Positions 27,041 to 36,771 are shown, numbered from the stretch's first letter. The stretch is DNA of 64,000 nucleotides from Colwellia sp. D2M02 (GCF_018860755.1 NZ_JAHKPW010000028.1:11867-75866); one strand, 5' to 3'. Program-made: numbers and translations. Notes: a model not told the origin generated them from the letters alone.

Positions 27041-27069
27041 AAAAACCTAACATTGTTAGGTTTTTTTTT
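27041..27069. terminator. Terminator between nap operon and convergent acetyltransferase gene
   Basis: AAAAACCTAAC pairs with GTTAGGTTTTT over a 3-base loop, followed by more T on the plus strand. An A-run on the left makes it plausible in both directions. Confidence 0.9.
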
Positions 27070-27110
27070 GCTCATTATTTGCCGCGCTATTTCACTAGCC
27101 TACACTCGGG

Positions 27111-27560
27111 TTATAAACCTAATACAAGAGCAACTAAACAAGGCTGCGTTTTTAAATATGTTTGATAACGAGTATAAACAGCAGGGCTTAATTTTAATTT
27201 CATCTCTTTTTCACATACTTGAATCATATTTTCGCTTAAATATAAGGGCGCGAGTATTGGCTGTGTAAAGCAAACCAATGGTTGGTGACTATTCTGTACA
27301 TGTTGAAGTAATAAACGCGCAATACCTTGGCGCTGATGTGATTTAGCGACAACTAAGCCATGTAAAAAGTATTGTTCATTGGTAGGTGTTAATTGAGAAA
27401 TAATAACGCAAGCAATAATCACATTTTCACTTTTGATTAAGTAAGCTTGATCCAATCCGATAAACCGTGCTGAATACTGCTGGGATTTATAAAAGCGTAA
27501 TATCGCTTTTTTATCGGACTTTAGCGCTTTGGTAATGCTTAAATCGTTAATGTAGCTCAC
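27111..27560 (-). CDS. GNAT-family N-acetyltransferase
   Basis: This 149-residue protein has the GNAT core. A mid-protein strand (VIIACVIISQL) leads to the acetyl-CoA loop VVAKSHQRQGIARLLLQHV at about 87-105. Its start lies 5 bases after the nth stop, so it is probably the last gene of the rsx-nth transcript. The substrate is unknown. I found no signal peptide or membrane span. Its end lies close to the nap terminator, which may also stop this transcript. Confidence 0.82.
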   Translation of the reverse strand: MSYINDLSITKALKSDKKAILRFYKSQQYSARFIGLDQAYLIKSENVIIACVIISQLTPTNEQYFLHGLVVAKSHQRQGIARLLLQHVQNSHQPLVCFTQPILAPLYLSENMIQVCEKEMKLKLSPAVYTRYQTYLKTQPCLVALVLGL

Positions 27561-27565
27561 TTGTG

Positions 27566-28225
27566 CTATTCAGTTTTCTCTTTGAAATCACATAAATCTT
27601 CAATAATACACGAGCCACATTTCGGTTTACGCGCCGTACAAGTATAGCGACCATGTAAAATAAACCAGTGGTGTAAATTGAACATAAATTCTTTTTTATT
27701 GGGGGTGTTTTTTATGATGGCTTGTTCGGTTTGTTCAACGGTTTTCCCTTTGGCATAGCCTGTACGATTAGCTAGTCGTTGTATGTGGGTATCAACAGCG
27801 AGAAAATAGTTACCTTCATTATCTTTGAGCCAACCAAAGGCAGTATTAAGTACTACGTTTGCGGTTTTACGGCCGACGCCAGGAAGCGCTTCTAAAGCGG
27901 CTCTATTTTCAGGTACTTCACCGCCGTGTAAGTCGACTAACATTTGGCAGGTTTTTATGGTGTTTTGCGCTTTGGTGTTAAATAAGCCTATCGTTTTTAT
28001 ATACGACTTTAATCCATCTAAACCTAAGTCGAGAATGGCTTGTGGTGTATTAGCAACAGGGTAGAGCTTGTCTGTTGCTTTATTAACACCAACATCTGTT
28101 GCTTGTGCAGAAAGTAGTACAGCAATCAATAACTCAAAGGGAGTGCTGAAGTTCAGTTCTGTTGTTGGTGTTGGGTTATCATCGCGCAAGCGAGTTAGCA
28201 TTTCTACACGGGTATTTCTATTCAT
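27566..28225 (-). CDS. nth: Endonuclease III
   Basis: This is a DNA glycosylase/AP lyase for oxidised pyrimidines. It has 219 residues. The helix-hairpin-helix is EALPGVGRKTANVV near 113-126, with catalytic K in GVGRKTA and D in LAVDTHIQRLANR. The C-terminal 4Fe-4S loop has C-x6-C-x2-C-x5-C (CTARKPKCGSCIIEDLC). It follows rsxE by 47 bases, the same order as rsxABCDGE-nth in E. coli. Confidence 0.97.
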   Translation of the reverse strand: MNRNTRVEMLTRLRDDNPTPTTELNFSTPFELLIAVLLSAQATDVGVNKATDKLYPVANTPQAILDLGLDGLKSYIKTIGLFNTKAQNTIKTCQMLVDLHGGEVPENRAALEALPGVGRKTANVVLNTAFGWLKDNEGNYFLAVDTHIQRLANRTGYAKGKTVEQTEQAIIKNTPNKKEFMFNLHHWFILHGRYTCTARKPKCGSCIIEDLCDFKEKTE

Positions 28226-28272
28226 AATATTGTTATTGGCTCTCTATCAAATCAGCGTTATTTATATCACTA

Positions 28273-29079
28273 TTAAGAATCAAAATTAACACGTACTCGT
28301 TCAATGGTGCCGTCATGGGTATTAACTTGCGCTTTTTTCATTTTTGCATCGATAGCATTTTTAATGGCAATTAAAAAGCCCATCGCAATAAAAGCCCCTG
28401 GAGGTAAAATGGCGAGTAAGAATTGGCTATCAAACTGCATAACTTCAATACGCAAACTACTCGCCCAATCACCTAACAGTAAATGCGCGCCATCAAATAA
28501 TGTTCCTTGTCCTAAAATCTCCCTTATTGCCCCTAAAACAACCAACACTAAAGCAAAGCCAATACCCATCATAAAGCCATCAAAAGCCGCTTGTTTTATT
28601 GGATTTTTAGAGGCGTAGGCTTCTGCTCGACCAATAATGGCGCAGTTAGTGACAATGAGCGGTAGAAAAATCCCTAAAGATTGGTAAAGACCGAAGGTAT
28701 ATGCATTCATCAGTAATTGTACACAGGTGACAAAGGCAGCAATAATTAGTACAAAAATTGGAATACGTATTTCTTTTGGTACCCAGTGACGTATAGCCGA
28801 TACGGTTACATTGGAGCAAATGAGTACTAATAGTGTTGCTAGCCCTAAACCTAGTGCATTAGCGACTGTGCCGGTAACGGCAAGTAAAGGACATAAGCCT
28901 AATAACTGTACTAAGCCTGGGTTGTTTTTCCATAAGCCTTGAATAGCTAATTCTTTATATTCAGCATTAAGCATTGCTTTTTTTTCACTACTTTGACTTG
29001 CATTAGCCGTATCATCATTGATAGCGGTTTCATTAATTGCTTGAGCAGAGGCATTATTGTTGGGAGTTTTAGTGCTCAT
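28273..29079 (-). CDS. rsxE: Electron transport complex subunit RsxE/RnfE
   Basis: This is an integral membrane subunit of the Rnf/Rsx complex. It has 268 residues against 231 in E. coli. The core starts at about residue 45 ([25 protein letters not shown]) and has six spans, with the conserved cysteine in LGLCPL and in [12 protein letters not shown]. The 40-residue N-terminal extension is polar (Asn, Ala, Ser, Thr). AGAGGTGA sits properly before this ATG, so the extension is probably translated. The start overlaps the rsxG end by 11 bases. Confidence 0.95.
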   Translation of the reverse strand: MSTKTPNNNASAQAINETAINDDTANASQSSEKKAMLNAEYKELAIQGLWKNNPGLVQLLGLCPLLAVTGTVANALGLGLATLLVLICSNVTVSAIRHWVPKEIRIPIFVLIIAAFVTCVQLLMNAYTFGLYQSLGIFLPLIVTNCAIIGRAEAYASKNPIKQAAFDGFMMGIGFALVLVVLGAIREILGQGTLFDGAHLLLGDWASSLRIEVMQFDSQFLLAILPPGAFIAMGFLIAIKNAIDAKMKKAQVNTHDGTIERVRVNFDS

Positions 29080-29818
29080 TAGTCACCTCTGTATTTTGGG
29101 CATTGCCATGGGAAGTGTTTTCTACGTTACTTGTTTTTTCAATATTACCTGATGGTGAGGCTAGTTTGCAGGTATTAGGCTGCGTCAGTAAGCTCTGCTG
29201 ATTATTTTTAAAGTAGCTGAGCGTATTTTTAATACCATGTACTACGGCTCGTGGTGTAATTGTTGCGCCAGTAAATTGGTCAAACATACCGCCGTCTTTA
29301 ACGACGCTCCAGCGCTTATCATCATTAGATATTAAGGTTTTACCATTAAATTTAGTGATCCAGTCATGTTTGGCTATTTCTATTTTATCGCCTAGTCCAG
29401 GTGTTTCTTGATGTTTTAATATGCGAACACCGCTAATCGTGGCATCAATATTAATACCGACAATAAAGTCAATATTACCGTTATAGCCATTCGGCGCAGT
29501 GCTGGTCATTGCTAAGGCTACAATTTTATTATTTTTGCGAGCAACATATGCTGTTTTGACATCGTTAGTGCCCAGGAAAGGTGAACTTACGCTAATACAG
29601 TCGTTTGCTATGTCGTTATCGTAACGTGATGGTTCAATAATCGCATGTAGTGTATTAAGGAGTTGCTGTTGCTCTTGGGCTTTAATTTTATCTTGGGTAA
29701 GTTCATTTACCAGCGCAACTAGACCCGTACAAGCAATAGCAAATAACGTTAATATTTTGCTGTTGTTAGACACGGCTACTGTAGTTGCTGAAACAGTTTT
29801 TGTTTTTTTATTTGACAT
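29069..29818 (-). CDS. rsxG: Electron transport complex subunit RsxG/RnfG
   Basis: This subunit carries covalent FMN on a periplasmic domain. I chose the ATG at 29818 (249 residues) because AAGGAT lies ahead of it; an in-frame ATG at 29872 would overlap rsxD by 47 bases. One N-terminal membrane span (about 20-38) precedes the FMN-binding domain. The FMN attachment motif is [11 protein letters not shown] with the threonine in SGAT-type context. The last 35 residues are a polar Asn/Thr/Ser tail not found in short RnfG proteins. Confidence 0.95.
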   Translation of the reverse strand: MSNKKTKTVSATTVAVSNNSKILTLFAIACTGLVALVNELTQDKIKAQEQQQLLNTLHAIIEPSRYDNDIANDCISVSSPFLGTNDVKTAYVARKNNKIVALAMTSTAPNGYNGNIDFIVGINIDATISGVRILKHQETPGLGDKIEIAKHDWITKFNGKTLISNDDKRWSVVKDGGMFDQFTGATITPRAVVHGIKNTLSYFKNNQQSLLTQPNTCKLASPSGNIEKTSNVENTSHGNAQNTEVTNEH

Positions 29819-29825
29819 AGTAGCG

Positions 29826-30881
29826 TTATCCTTTGGTATGACCATAGGTGCGAGGTCGTGTGTATTGGTCAATTAAAGGGGCAGCCATGTTACATAATAA
29901 AATAGCAAAGGCGACGCCGTCAGGGTAACCACCAAAAGTTCTAATTAAATAAACGAGTAAGCCAGCCAATAAGCCGACAATAATACGGCCTTTGATGCTG
30001 GTTGCGCCAGTTACAGGATCAGTCAGAATAAAAAATGCGCCAATCATCGTGGCCCCCGAGAGCCAATGAAACATTGTTGATGGGCTACTATCTGGGTTGA
30101 TGCTGTAAGCAATAAATGAACAGATAAATATTCCTGCTAAAAAGCTGACAGGCGTTTGCCAAGGAATCATTTTTTTAATGATTAAGTAAATACCGCCGAT
30201 GACAAATCCAGCGTTAATCCATTCCCAACCTAGCGCAAAGTTATCGCCAAATACATTTGCTGTCATGCTCTCATAAACGGTTAAACCAAGCGTTGTGTTG
30301 GTTTTTAATGTATCAAGTGGCGTTGCCATGGTGATGCCATCAATACCTGTACGTATTTGCTCAACTGAATAGCCCTCTAAGGTAAAGCCTGTGAAAATAG
30401 CGGAAAGTGTATTAGATAAATTAAGCTCAATATTAAGTAAGCTTAACGGCGGTTGCCATGTGGTCATTTGAAGAGGAAATGAAATAAGTAAAACGACATA
30501 ACCTGTCATCGCAGGGTTAAAAGGGTTATGGCCCAAACCACCGTATAGTTGTTTAGCAATACCAATAGCAAAAATAACACCGATAACGGTAATCCACCAT
30601 GGCGCTAGAGCAGGTAAGCATATACCTAGTAATACTGCGGTGAGTATGGCACTTCCGTCAAAAAGCTCTTTGCTTATGGGCTTGTTACGTAACGCTAAAA
30701 TAGTAAACTCACACAGCAAGGCGGTAAGTATTGCTAAACCAATATGTATTAAGTTTCCCCAACCAAAAAAGTACCACTGAGCGAAAATGCCGGGAATTGC
30801 GGCATAAATAACGTGTCGCATCAGTTGTGATGTTTCGCTCTGAATGTGGTTATGTGGCGAGCTTGCTATCCAAAAGGCCAT
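29826..30881 (-). CDS. rsxD: Electron transport complex subunit RsxD/RnfD
   Basis: This membrane subunit has covalent FMN and 351 residues. The FMN-linking threonine lies in DGITMATPLD near 183-192, matching the known RnfD site. About nine to ten hydrophobic spans are visible. C-terminal sequences SGATMIGAFFILTDPVTGATS are conserved in the NqrB/RnfD family. It begins 3 bases after rsxC. Nothing appears broken. Confidence 0.96.
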   Translation of the reverse strand: MAFWIASSPHNHIQSETSQLMRHVIYAAIPGIFAQWYFFGWGNLIHIGLAILTALLCEFTILALRNKPISKELFDGSAILTAVLLGICLPALAPWWITVIGVIFAIGIAKQLYGGLGHNPFNPAMTGYVVLLISFPLQMTTWQPPLSLLNIELNLSNTLSAIFTGFTLEGYSVEQIRTGIDGITMATPLDTLKTNTTLGLTVYESMTANVFGDNFALGWEWINAGFVIGGIYLIIKKMIPWQTPVSFLAGIFICSFIAYSINPDSSPSTMFHWLSGATMIGAFFILTDPVTGATSIKGRIIVGLLAGLLVYLIRTFGGYPDGVAFAILLCNMAAPLIDQYTRPRTYGHTKG

Positions 30882-30884
30882 AAA

Positions 30885-33212
30885 TTATGTTAACTCTTTT
30901 TGTGTATTGTTATTAGCGTTGTTACTGGTATTTTCGTTAGCCGATTTAGCTAATTTTTTCGCTTTTGCTTTAGCAATCGCAGCGGCTATTTTTGCTTTCT
31001 TATCATCAGCTTGATTTTGAGTCTTATTGCTGGAGTCAGTATTACTTGGGTCAGTATTACTTGAGCCGATGTTGTCGCTAATATTTGGCTCATGACTCGG
31101 CTTTATTGCCGCTTTTTTTTCTGATTTAGTTAAAGTCGTGTTATTAGCGTCAACGTCAGCATTCCCCGATGTAACTTCTAAATCAGTAGATTGATTTGCT
31201 TGAGTTGACTTGGCTAATTTCTTCGCTTTTGCCTTAGCGATTGCTGCAGCTATTTTCGCTTTTTTATCGTCTGCTTGACTATTATCCGATTGAGTAGCAG
31301 GGATCGGTGCTTCTGTTGACGCTTCATCGGTTGATTGAGTTATTGATGGCGCACTTTTAGCTTCTTTTTTCGCTTTTGCTTTGGCAATTTCAGCAGCAAT
31401 CTTTGCTTTCTTATCATCAGGCTTTGAGGCAACACTTTTTGTATTGTCAGCGGTTGACTCAATCGCACTGTCTTGAGGTGGTTTATCCTCGGTAGTGTTT
31501 GCATTATTGCCACGGTCCTTCGTTTGATTTTTCTGCTCTCGCTTGGCTTTAGCACGGGCGATCGCGGCAGCAACTTGCGATTTTTGCGTATTATCTTCAA
31601 CGTTGTTTTCACTTTTGCTACTCTCTGGAGCAGCGGCCGTTGTTGTTCCTGCTTTTTTGGCTTTAACACGTGCTAAAGCAGCAGCTACAGCAGATTTAGC
31701 ATTCGCAGCTTCTGGCGTTGCTTTATTCATTGCCGCTTTTCGAGCCGCTGCAGCTTTTTTCTGTTTTTCTTCTCGGGCTATTTTTTCTTTTTCAAGTCTT
31801 AACTTTCTTGCTTCAAAGCGTACTTTGGCTTTTTCAGCCTTAATATCAAGAATCTGCTGCTGACGTATTTCTGCTTTAGCTATACGGTAATACTGTACTA
31901 AAGGAATTTGGCTTGGGCATACATAAGCACAAGCGCCACAATCTATACAGTCACGTAAATTAAGCTTCTCTAACTGCGGATAGTCTTTTGCTTTGGCACT
32001 CCATTGCAGCTCTTGTGGTAATAATTGACTAGGGCAAACTACCGCACACTCGCCACAGCGAATGCATTCAACTTCCTTACTTTGGCGGTCAAATGCGCTA
32101 GGCATTTCCTGCTTGCTGGGAATTAAAATACAATTACTGGTTTTAATAATAGGTACTTGCTCAGACAATACACCAAAGCCCATCATAGGGCCGCCCATAA
32201 TAACCGGTTGTTTACCGCTTTCTAATGGTTGTGCTGAAAATTGACTGAGCAAAAAGTCAATGGTAGTGCCTAATAGAACCCAAGCATTTTGCGGCGTATC
32301 TAAAGCTTGTCCAGTTACGGTAACAACACGCTCAATTAGCGGTGTATCATTTATTACCGCTTGACTAATCGCAAAACAAGTAGCGACATTTTGCATAATA
32401 ATACCGCAATTTATGGGAAGGCTACCGCTAGGTACTTCTTTGCCAGTTAATACTTTTATTAACTGCTTCTCGCCACCTGTAGGGTACTTGGTTGGTACCA
32501 CACAAACATGAATATGTGCTAAGCCCTTTGTTGCTATCTCCATTGCTTTAATGGCGTTTGGTTTGTTATCTTCAATGGCAATCAAGATGTTTTTTGGTGC
32601 TATTACTTGTTTTAGTATATTAATACCATCAACTATTGCCTGACTTTGCTCAGTCATCAATAAATCATCGGCTGTTATATAAGGCTCACACTCAGCGCCA
32701 TTAATAATGAGGAAATCAATATTAGCCGCTGAGTTTGTTTTTATGTGCGTAGGAAAGCCCGCACCGCCCATACCGGAAATGCCGGCATCAGCAATTTTTT
32801 TAATTATTTCACTTGAGGAAAGCTGCTGGTAATCTTGATTTTTATTACGCTTTATCCAAGTATCTTTACCGTCAACATCGATAAATAAGCACAGCTCACT
32901 TAAGCCTGAAGGGTGAGCAATAACAGATTTTTTAATGGCCGTGATTATACCGCTGGTTGGAGCATGTATCGGCAATGCCATAGGATTAGACGCTAACGTT
33001 AAAGGCTGACCTTTGAGTACTTTGTCACCCACGTTAACGAGTAAATCACCTTCACCACCAATATGTTGCTGTAACGGCACAATAAGCTGCTTTGGTAAAG
33101 GTAGTGTTCTAATGGCTTTAGTTGCGGTTAATGCTTTTTGTTCAGGTGGATGAATGCCGCCATGAAATGACCAAAATTTTCCAGAGGTGATTCGTTCAAG
33201 AATAGATTGCAC
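30885..33212 (-). CDS. rsxC: Electron transport complex subunit RsxC/RnfC with a repeat tail
   Basis: This peripheral cytoplasmic subunit is thought to bind NADH and FMN. It has 775 residues. The core (1-470) contains MGGAGFPTHIK and the two 4Fe-4S motifs CIRCGECAVVC near 381 and CIDCGACAYVC near 421. After about residue 480 comes a long Ala/Lys-rich tail in which a segment like KKAKIAAAIAKAKAKK recurs at least three times, with looser copies before. Such tails are common in gammaproteobacterial RnfC, but the copy number is variable. It starts 9 bases after rsxB. Confidence 0.96.
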   Translation of the reverse strand: MQSILERITSGKFWSFHGGIHPPEQKALTATKAIRTLPLPKQLIVPLQQHIGGEGDLLVNVGDKVLKGQPLTLASNPMALPIHAPTSGIITAIKKSVIAHPSGLSELCLFIDVDGKDTWIKRNKNQDYQQLSSSEIIKKIADAGISGMGGAGFPTHIKTNSAANIDFLIINGAECEPYITADDLLMTEQSQAIVDGINILKQVIAPKNILIAIEDNKPNAIKAMEIATKGLAHIHVCVVPTKYPTGGEKQLIKVLTGKEVPSGSLPINCGIIMQNVATCFAISQAVINDTPLIERVVTVTGQALDTPQNAWVLLGTTIDFLLSQFSAQPLESGKQPVIMGGPMMGFGVLSEQVPIIKTSNCILIPSKQEMPSAFDRQSKEVECIRCGECAVVCPSQLLPQELQWSAKAKDYPQLEKLNLRDCIDCGACAYVCPSQIPLVQYYRIAKAEIRQQQILDIKAEKAKVRFEARKLRLEKEKIAREEKQKKAAAARKAAMNKATPEAANAKSAVAAALARVKAKKAGTTTAAAPESSKSENNVEDNTQKSQVAAAIARAKAKREQKNQTKDRGNNANTTEDKPPQDSAIESTADNTKSVASKPDDKKAKIAAEIAKAKAKKEAKSAPSITQSTDEASTEAPIPATQSDNSQADDKKAKIAAAIAKAKAKKLAKSTQANQSTDLEVTSGNADVDANNTTLTKSEKKAAIKPSHEPNISDNIGSSNTDPSNTDSSNKTQNQADDKKAKIAAAIAKAKAKKLAKSANENTSNNANNNTQKELT
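30940..31700. repeat. Imperfect tandem repeats in the rsxC 3' region
   Basis: Five related segments code for the Ala/Lys-rich helices of the RsxC tail. The two most similar lie at about 30940-31000 and 31205-31270 (both coding for DDKKAKIAAAIAKAKAKKLAK), with a third at about 31340-31415. Two diverged copies (AAAIARAKAKR and AAALARVKAKK types) lie further upstream in the gene. Linkers between them are Asn/Ser/Thr/Asp-rich and differ in length. Confidence 0.85.
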
Positions 33213-33221
33213 GCTGATCTC

Positions 33222-33776
33222 CTAATCTATTTGTTTGACGGGGATACTATTGATATCCCATTGCCAATTTTGCGTCGTCTCAGGGATAACACGCATTTCT
33301 ATACAATCTACGGGGCAGGGAGCAACACATAAGTCACAACCCGTACACTCATCAATAATAATGGTATGCATTTGTTTGGCTGCGCCAATAATGGCATCAA
33401 CAGGGCAGGCTTGAATACATTTAGTACAACCAATACAGTCTTCTTCAATAATGAAGGCAACTTTAGGGCGGTTATCTTGCTCATGACTTTCATCAAGCGG
33501 TTGTACTTCAACCCCCATTAAATCGGCAATTTTTTTAATGGTATCTTCACCACCCGGAGCACACTTATTAATGGCTTCACCGTCAGCTACTGCTTGTGCA
33601 TAGGGTTTACAACCAGGGTAACCACATTGTCCACATTGTGTTTGTGGTAAAAGTGCGTCGAGTTGATCAACAATAGGATCCGCTTCTACTTTAAAACGAA
33701 TGGAGGCAAAACCAAGAAGTGCACCGAATAATGCTGCTATAACGCCAACAACAGCAATGGCGATAAGAATACTCAT
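33222..33776 (-). CDS. rsxB: Electron transport complex subunit RsxB/RnfB
   Basis: This iron-sulfur subunit has 184 residues. An N-terminal hydrophobic anchor (1-25) is followed by a four-cysteine 4Fe-4S motif ([16 protein letters not shown] and the later CAPGG). Two ferredoxin motifs follow, [16 protein letters not shown] and [16 protein letters not shown]. It lies one base after the rsxA stop and 9 bases before rsxC. Confidence 0.97.
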   Translation of the reverse strand: MSILIAIAVVGVIAALFGALLGFASIRFKVEADPIVDQLDALLPQTQCGQCGYPGCKPYAQAVADGEAINKCAPGGEDTIKKIADLMGVEVQPLDESHEQDNRPKVAFIIEEDCIGCTKCIQACPVDAIIGAAKQMHTIIIDECTGCDLCVAPCPVDCIEMRVIPETTQNWQWDINSIPVKQID

Positions 33777-33777
33777 G

Positions 33778-34359
33778 TTAAATTTTTACCAAACCAGAAA
33801 AGCCCATAAAGGCGAGTGACATTAAACCAGCAGTAATCATTGCAATAGCCGCGCCTTTAAAAGGAGAAGGAACATCGGCATTCGCTAATTTTTCACGCAT
33901 TGCTGAAAACATAACTAAAACTAAAGAAAAGCCTGCTGCGGCGCCAAAACCATAAACAATAGACTCAAAAAAGCTATGTTGTAACCTTAGGTTAAGTAGT
34001 GCAACCCCTAATACGGCACAGTTAGTGGTTATTAAGGGTAAAAATATACCTAATAAACGGTATAAGTTTGCGCTGGTTTTATGTACTACCATTTCTGTAA
34101 ATTGTACGACAACGGCAATCACTAAAATAAAACTAATGGTTGTTAAGTATTCTAAGTTCAGCGGAATTAATAAATAGGCAGTCACCAAGTAGCTTAATAA
34201 AGAGGCGATGGTCATCACGAACATAGTTGCAAATGACATGCCGATAGCTGTTTCGGTGCGTGAAGATACACCCATAAATGGACAAAGGCCGAGAAACTGT
34301 ACCAAGACAAAGTTATTAACAAGTACAGTACCAACAAGTAGTAGTAGATAATCAGTCAT
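33778..34359 (-). CDS. rsxA: Electron transport complex subunit RsxA/RnfA
   Basis: This integral membrane subunit, first gene of the rsxABCDGE-nth operon, has 193 residues and six spans. The pattern [11 protein letters not shown] near 22-32 and [14 protein letters not shown] near 106-119 carries the two conserved cysteines that bind an intramembrane iron-sulfur cluster together with RsxE. The ATG is preceded by TTGAAG, a modest ribosome binding site. The upstream region is shared with nothing on the other strand, so the promoter must lie between 34360 and 34475. Confidence 0.96.
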   Translation of the reverse strand: MTDYLLLLVGTVLVNNFVLVQFLGLCPFMGVSSRTETAIGMSFATMFVMTIASLLSYLVTAYLLIPLNLEYLTTISFILVIAVVVQFTEMVVHKTSANLYRLLGIFLPLITTNCAVLGVALLNLRLQHSFFESIVYGFGAAAGFSLVLVMFSAMREKLANADVPSPFKGAAIAMITAGLMSLAFMGFSGLVKI

Positions 34360-34480
34360 TTACTTCAAAGGTCATTAAGTTGGTGAATAATATGGGCGAC
34401 ATTATCCTTTGTTATGACTGATTTAACAACACACTAAGTAAAGGCTTTTCATATTTTTTATAGGTAATGTTGTTGTGATA

Positions 34481-34520
34481 AATAGGTTAAAATAAATAAT
34501 ACATTTTAACCTATTATTTT
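34481..34520. terminator. Hairpin downstream of the GGDEF-EAL gene
   Basis: AATAGGTTAAAAT at 34481-34493 pairs with ATTTTAACCTATT at 34503-34515, a 13-bp perfect stem with a 9-base loop. It lies 17 bases after the stop codon of the minus-strand gene. T-rich sequence flanks both sides. Confidence 0.6.
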
Positions 34521-34531
34521 TTGATGATTAT

Positions 34532-36460
34532 TTATTCTAACGGCGTTGGTTTTCCAACATAGAAACCTTGGCAACCATCAATAAATAGTTTTTCTAAAGT
34601 GTGCTTTTCTTCTTGACTCTCAACACTTTCAGCTAAAACATTAATACCTAAGCGATGTGCTAAATCAACCATTAAACGTAAAAAGTATTGGTTGTTTTTA
34701 TCATCGTCAATATCATGGGTATAAGAGCTATCCATTTTGATGTAATCGGGGGTTAAATCTCTAAAAAATTTAAATGAGGTCATGCCTAACCCAAAGCGCT
34801 CAACAGTTACCCGAGAACCAACACGGTGTAACATATCGACAAAACGTTTACTATTTTTTATATTTTGCTGTAACCCCACTTCCGTTATTTCAAACACTAA
34901 ACGCGGAGCTGCCAGTGGCTCACGTAATAATTTACGCTCTAACCAAATCATAAAATGCTCATCATTTATACTACGAGCGCTAATATTTATACCAAAACTC
35001 TGATCTAACATGTTTTTATCAATAATTTCTGATATTACGGTATCAATAATTAATTTATCAACGGCAATGATTTTATCAAGTTTTTCGGCCATAGCGATAA
35101 AAGAAGCGGTGGGTAACATGTCATCATGTATATTAAGAAAACGAGCTAACACTTCACCATAGACTTTACTATTACGACCACTAGGTTGTATTGGCTGTAA
35201 TAATAGTCGTATGCGTTGTCCTTCAATGACACTATCAATTTCCTGACGCCAATTTTGATTGCCATGATTAGTGTTATCGTTAGTGAATATTCCCGAATCT
35301 TTTTGAGAGAACCATGCGTTTGTTTGGTGTGTTTGCGCAACGCTAACACCCGTATCTGCTAGCGCTAAGAGCTCGCCTAATGGTTTACTTTTATCAAAAA
35401 ACACTAAGCCAGTAAAAGCGACAGATTCAAGATCGCTAATTTGTTGGTATTCATTAAACTTGGTTGTGAGCAGTGTTGCGTATTCTTCTGCTGCTTTAAG
35501 CTGTTCATTAGGTAGAATAGTGGCAAAGTCAGAGCTGTTTAATCTAAAGAGCTTACCTAATGGGTGAGAAACAAGGGCATTTTTCATGATTTTAGCTACT
35601 TTGCTAATATAATCATCGCCTGCGTTATAACCTTGTACTTGGTTAATTGTTTGTAATTCAGAACAACGGGTAATAAGTAATACACCAAACTTAACAGGGC
35701 TTTCTTTTACCACTTGCTCTTCATAGAATTGCACAAACATATTGCGATTATCCAAACCCGTTAAACTATCTTGATTTGCTTTGGTCTCTAACATTGAATG
35801 GTTTTGTAACTGTGCGGTCATTAATGACTTTATTTCAGCGATGCCTTTCTGCAATGCTGGTATTTTTAGTAAAATATTATTTTTCGTGTCGGTGGTTAGT
35901 GCATCATTAGTATTTAAGGTTGATAAGTCATGCTTGATTTGGTCGCTGATAATGTTAAATAATTTGGTTTGAATAACATATTGGCGCCAAGTACTAATTA
36001 AAACAAATGAAACTGTTAATAGTGTTAAAGCGATAGCAATATTTATTAATAAGGTAAGTTGTTCTTGGTTATTGATTTGATAAGTAATAATAACTCTTTG
36101 TTTTTGTAATAATAGCGTTAAATTTTTTTCTTTTGGTATGTAGATAGTAGCTTTCTTTATGCTATTTGGATCACTATATGAAAAAAGTTCAGTATTTTTA
36201 TGTTTAATCTTTAAGGATAAAAAGGGAGTTGTTTGTCTTAATAAATTTCCAAGTTCATTTGCAAAATCTATAGAAATAGGCTGTTCTTCATTTAATTGAA
36301 GGCTCATCACATGAGAAATATTTTGAATGACACGTTCTTGTTGTTTATCGTCAATACTAACAAAAGTTGGCAAAAAGTAAAACGCGATAACTGCAACAGT
36401 ACCGAGAAAAACCAATGCTAAAAAGATGTTATTAATTAGTAACCTAGAAAATTTATGCAT
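34532..36460 (-). CDS. Degenerate GGDEF-EAL membrane protein (LapD/CsrD-like)
   Basis: This 642-residue protein has two membrane spans, about 10-32 and 135-157. They bound a periplasmic segment and are followed by a helical linker, a GGDEF-like domain (about 228-390) and an EAL-like domain (about 400-640). The GGDEF site reads RLNSSDF (306-312) and EAL reads EVL (436-438). The DDFG metal motif of active phosphodiesterases is ERFG (554-557). Both domains therefore look catalytically dead. Size and layout fit either CsrD/MshH (regulator of Csr RNA decay) or LapD (c-di-GMP receptor). No lapG or msh genes are adjacent. Confidence 0.85.
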   Translation of the reverse strand: MHKFSRLLINNIFLALVFLGTVAVIAFYFLPTFVSIDDKQQERVIQNISHVMSLQLNEEQPISIDFANELGNLLRQTTPFLSLKIKHKNTELFSYSDPNSIKKATIYIPKEKNLTLLLQKQRVIITYQINNQEQLTLLINIAIALTLLTVSFVLISTWRQYVIQTKLFNIISDQIKHDLSTLNTNDALTTDTKNNILLKIPALQKGIAEIKSLMTAQLQNHSMLETKANQDSLTGLDNRNMFVQFYEEQVVKESPVKFGVLLITRCSELQTINQVQGYNAGDDYISKVAKIMKNALVSHPLGKLFRLNSSDFATILPNEQLKAAEEYATLLTTKFNEYQQISDLESVAFTGLVFFDKSKPLGELLALADTGVSVAQTHQTNAWFSQKDSGIFTNDNTNHGNQNWRQEIDSVIEGQRIRLLLQPIQPSGRNSKVYGEVLARFLNIHDDMLPTASFIAMAEKLDKIIAVDKLIIDTVISEIIDKNMLDQSFGINISARSINDEHFMIWLERKLLREPLAAPRLVFEITEVGLQQNIKNSKRFVDMLHRVGSRVTVERFGLGMTSFKFFRDLTPDYIKMDSSYTHDIDDDKNNQYFLRLMVDLAHRLGINVLAESVESQEEKHTLEKLFIDGCQGFYVGKPTPLE

Positions 36461-36725
36461 GATGAAATTGAATGCTCCATTTAAACACTATCAAAATTTA
36501 TACTTGCATAACTTAACTATCGCTTACCTAGAATCCCCCATGATAAATAATAGGGTTGCTCATAGAACTACATACGCGATAAAACAGTTGAATAGTACGC
36601 AATTTATACACATTATAGTAACTATACTAACATATTGTAAAATAGATATTAATTTATGAATATTGCTTTTCATAATTTAACCTTCATTTCAGGTTAAATA
36701 CCTTCCTCGATATAACTTAAGCTGC

Positions 36726-36754
36726 TTGCACTTCTATATGCTTAGATATATAAT
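36726..36754 (+). promoter_or_regulatory. Promoter of the rimP-nusA-infB operon
   Basis: TTGCAC and TATAAT are separated by exactly 17 bases. The predicted start is near 36761, giving a leader of about 300 bases before rimP. Confidence 0.7.
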
Positions 36755-36771
36755 CATGCCAAATTAATTTT

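Noticed and set aside
27035-27268. Plus-strand ORF of 77 codons after napC
   Set aside because: It begins at the nap terminator and runs antisense to the acetyltransferase gene, with no ribosome binding site and no family-like pattern.
31473-31863. Long open frames antisense to the rsxC tail
   Set aside because: They are created by the Ala/Lys codon repetition of rsxC and show Ala/Phe/Ser-rich nonsense.
36426-36659. Plus-strand ORF of 77 codons before the rimP promoter
   Set aside because: It overlaps the start of the GGDEF-EAL gene antisense, and its composition (Asn, Ile, Tyr, Thr) is that of AT-rich noncoding DNA.
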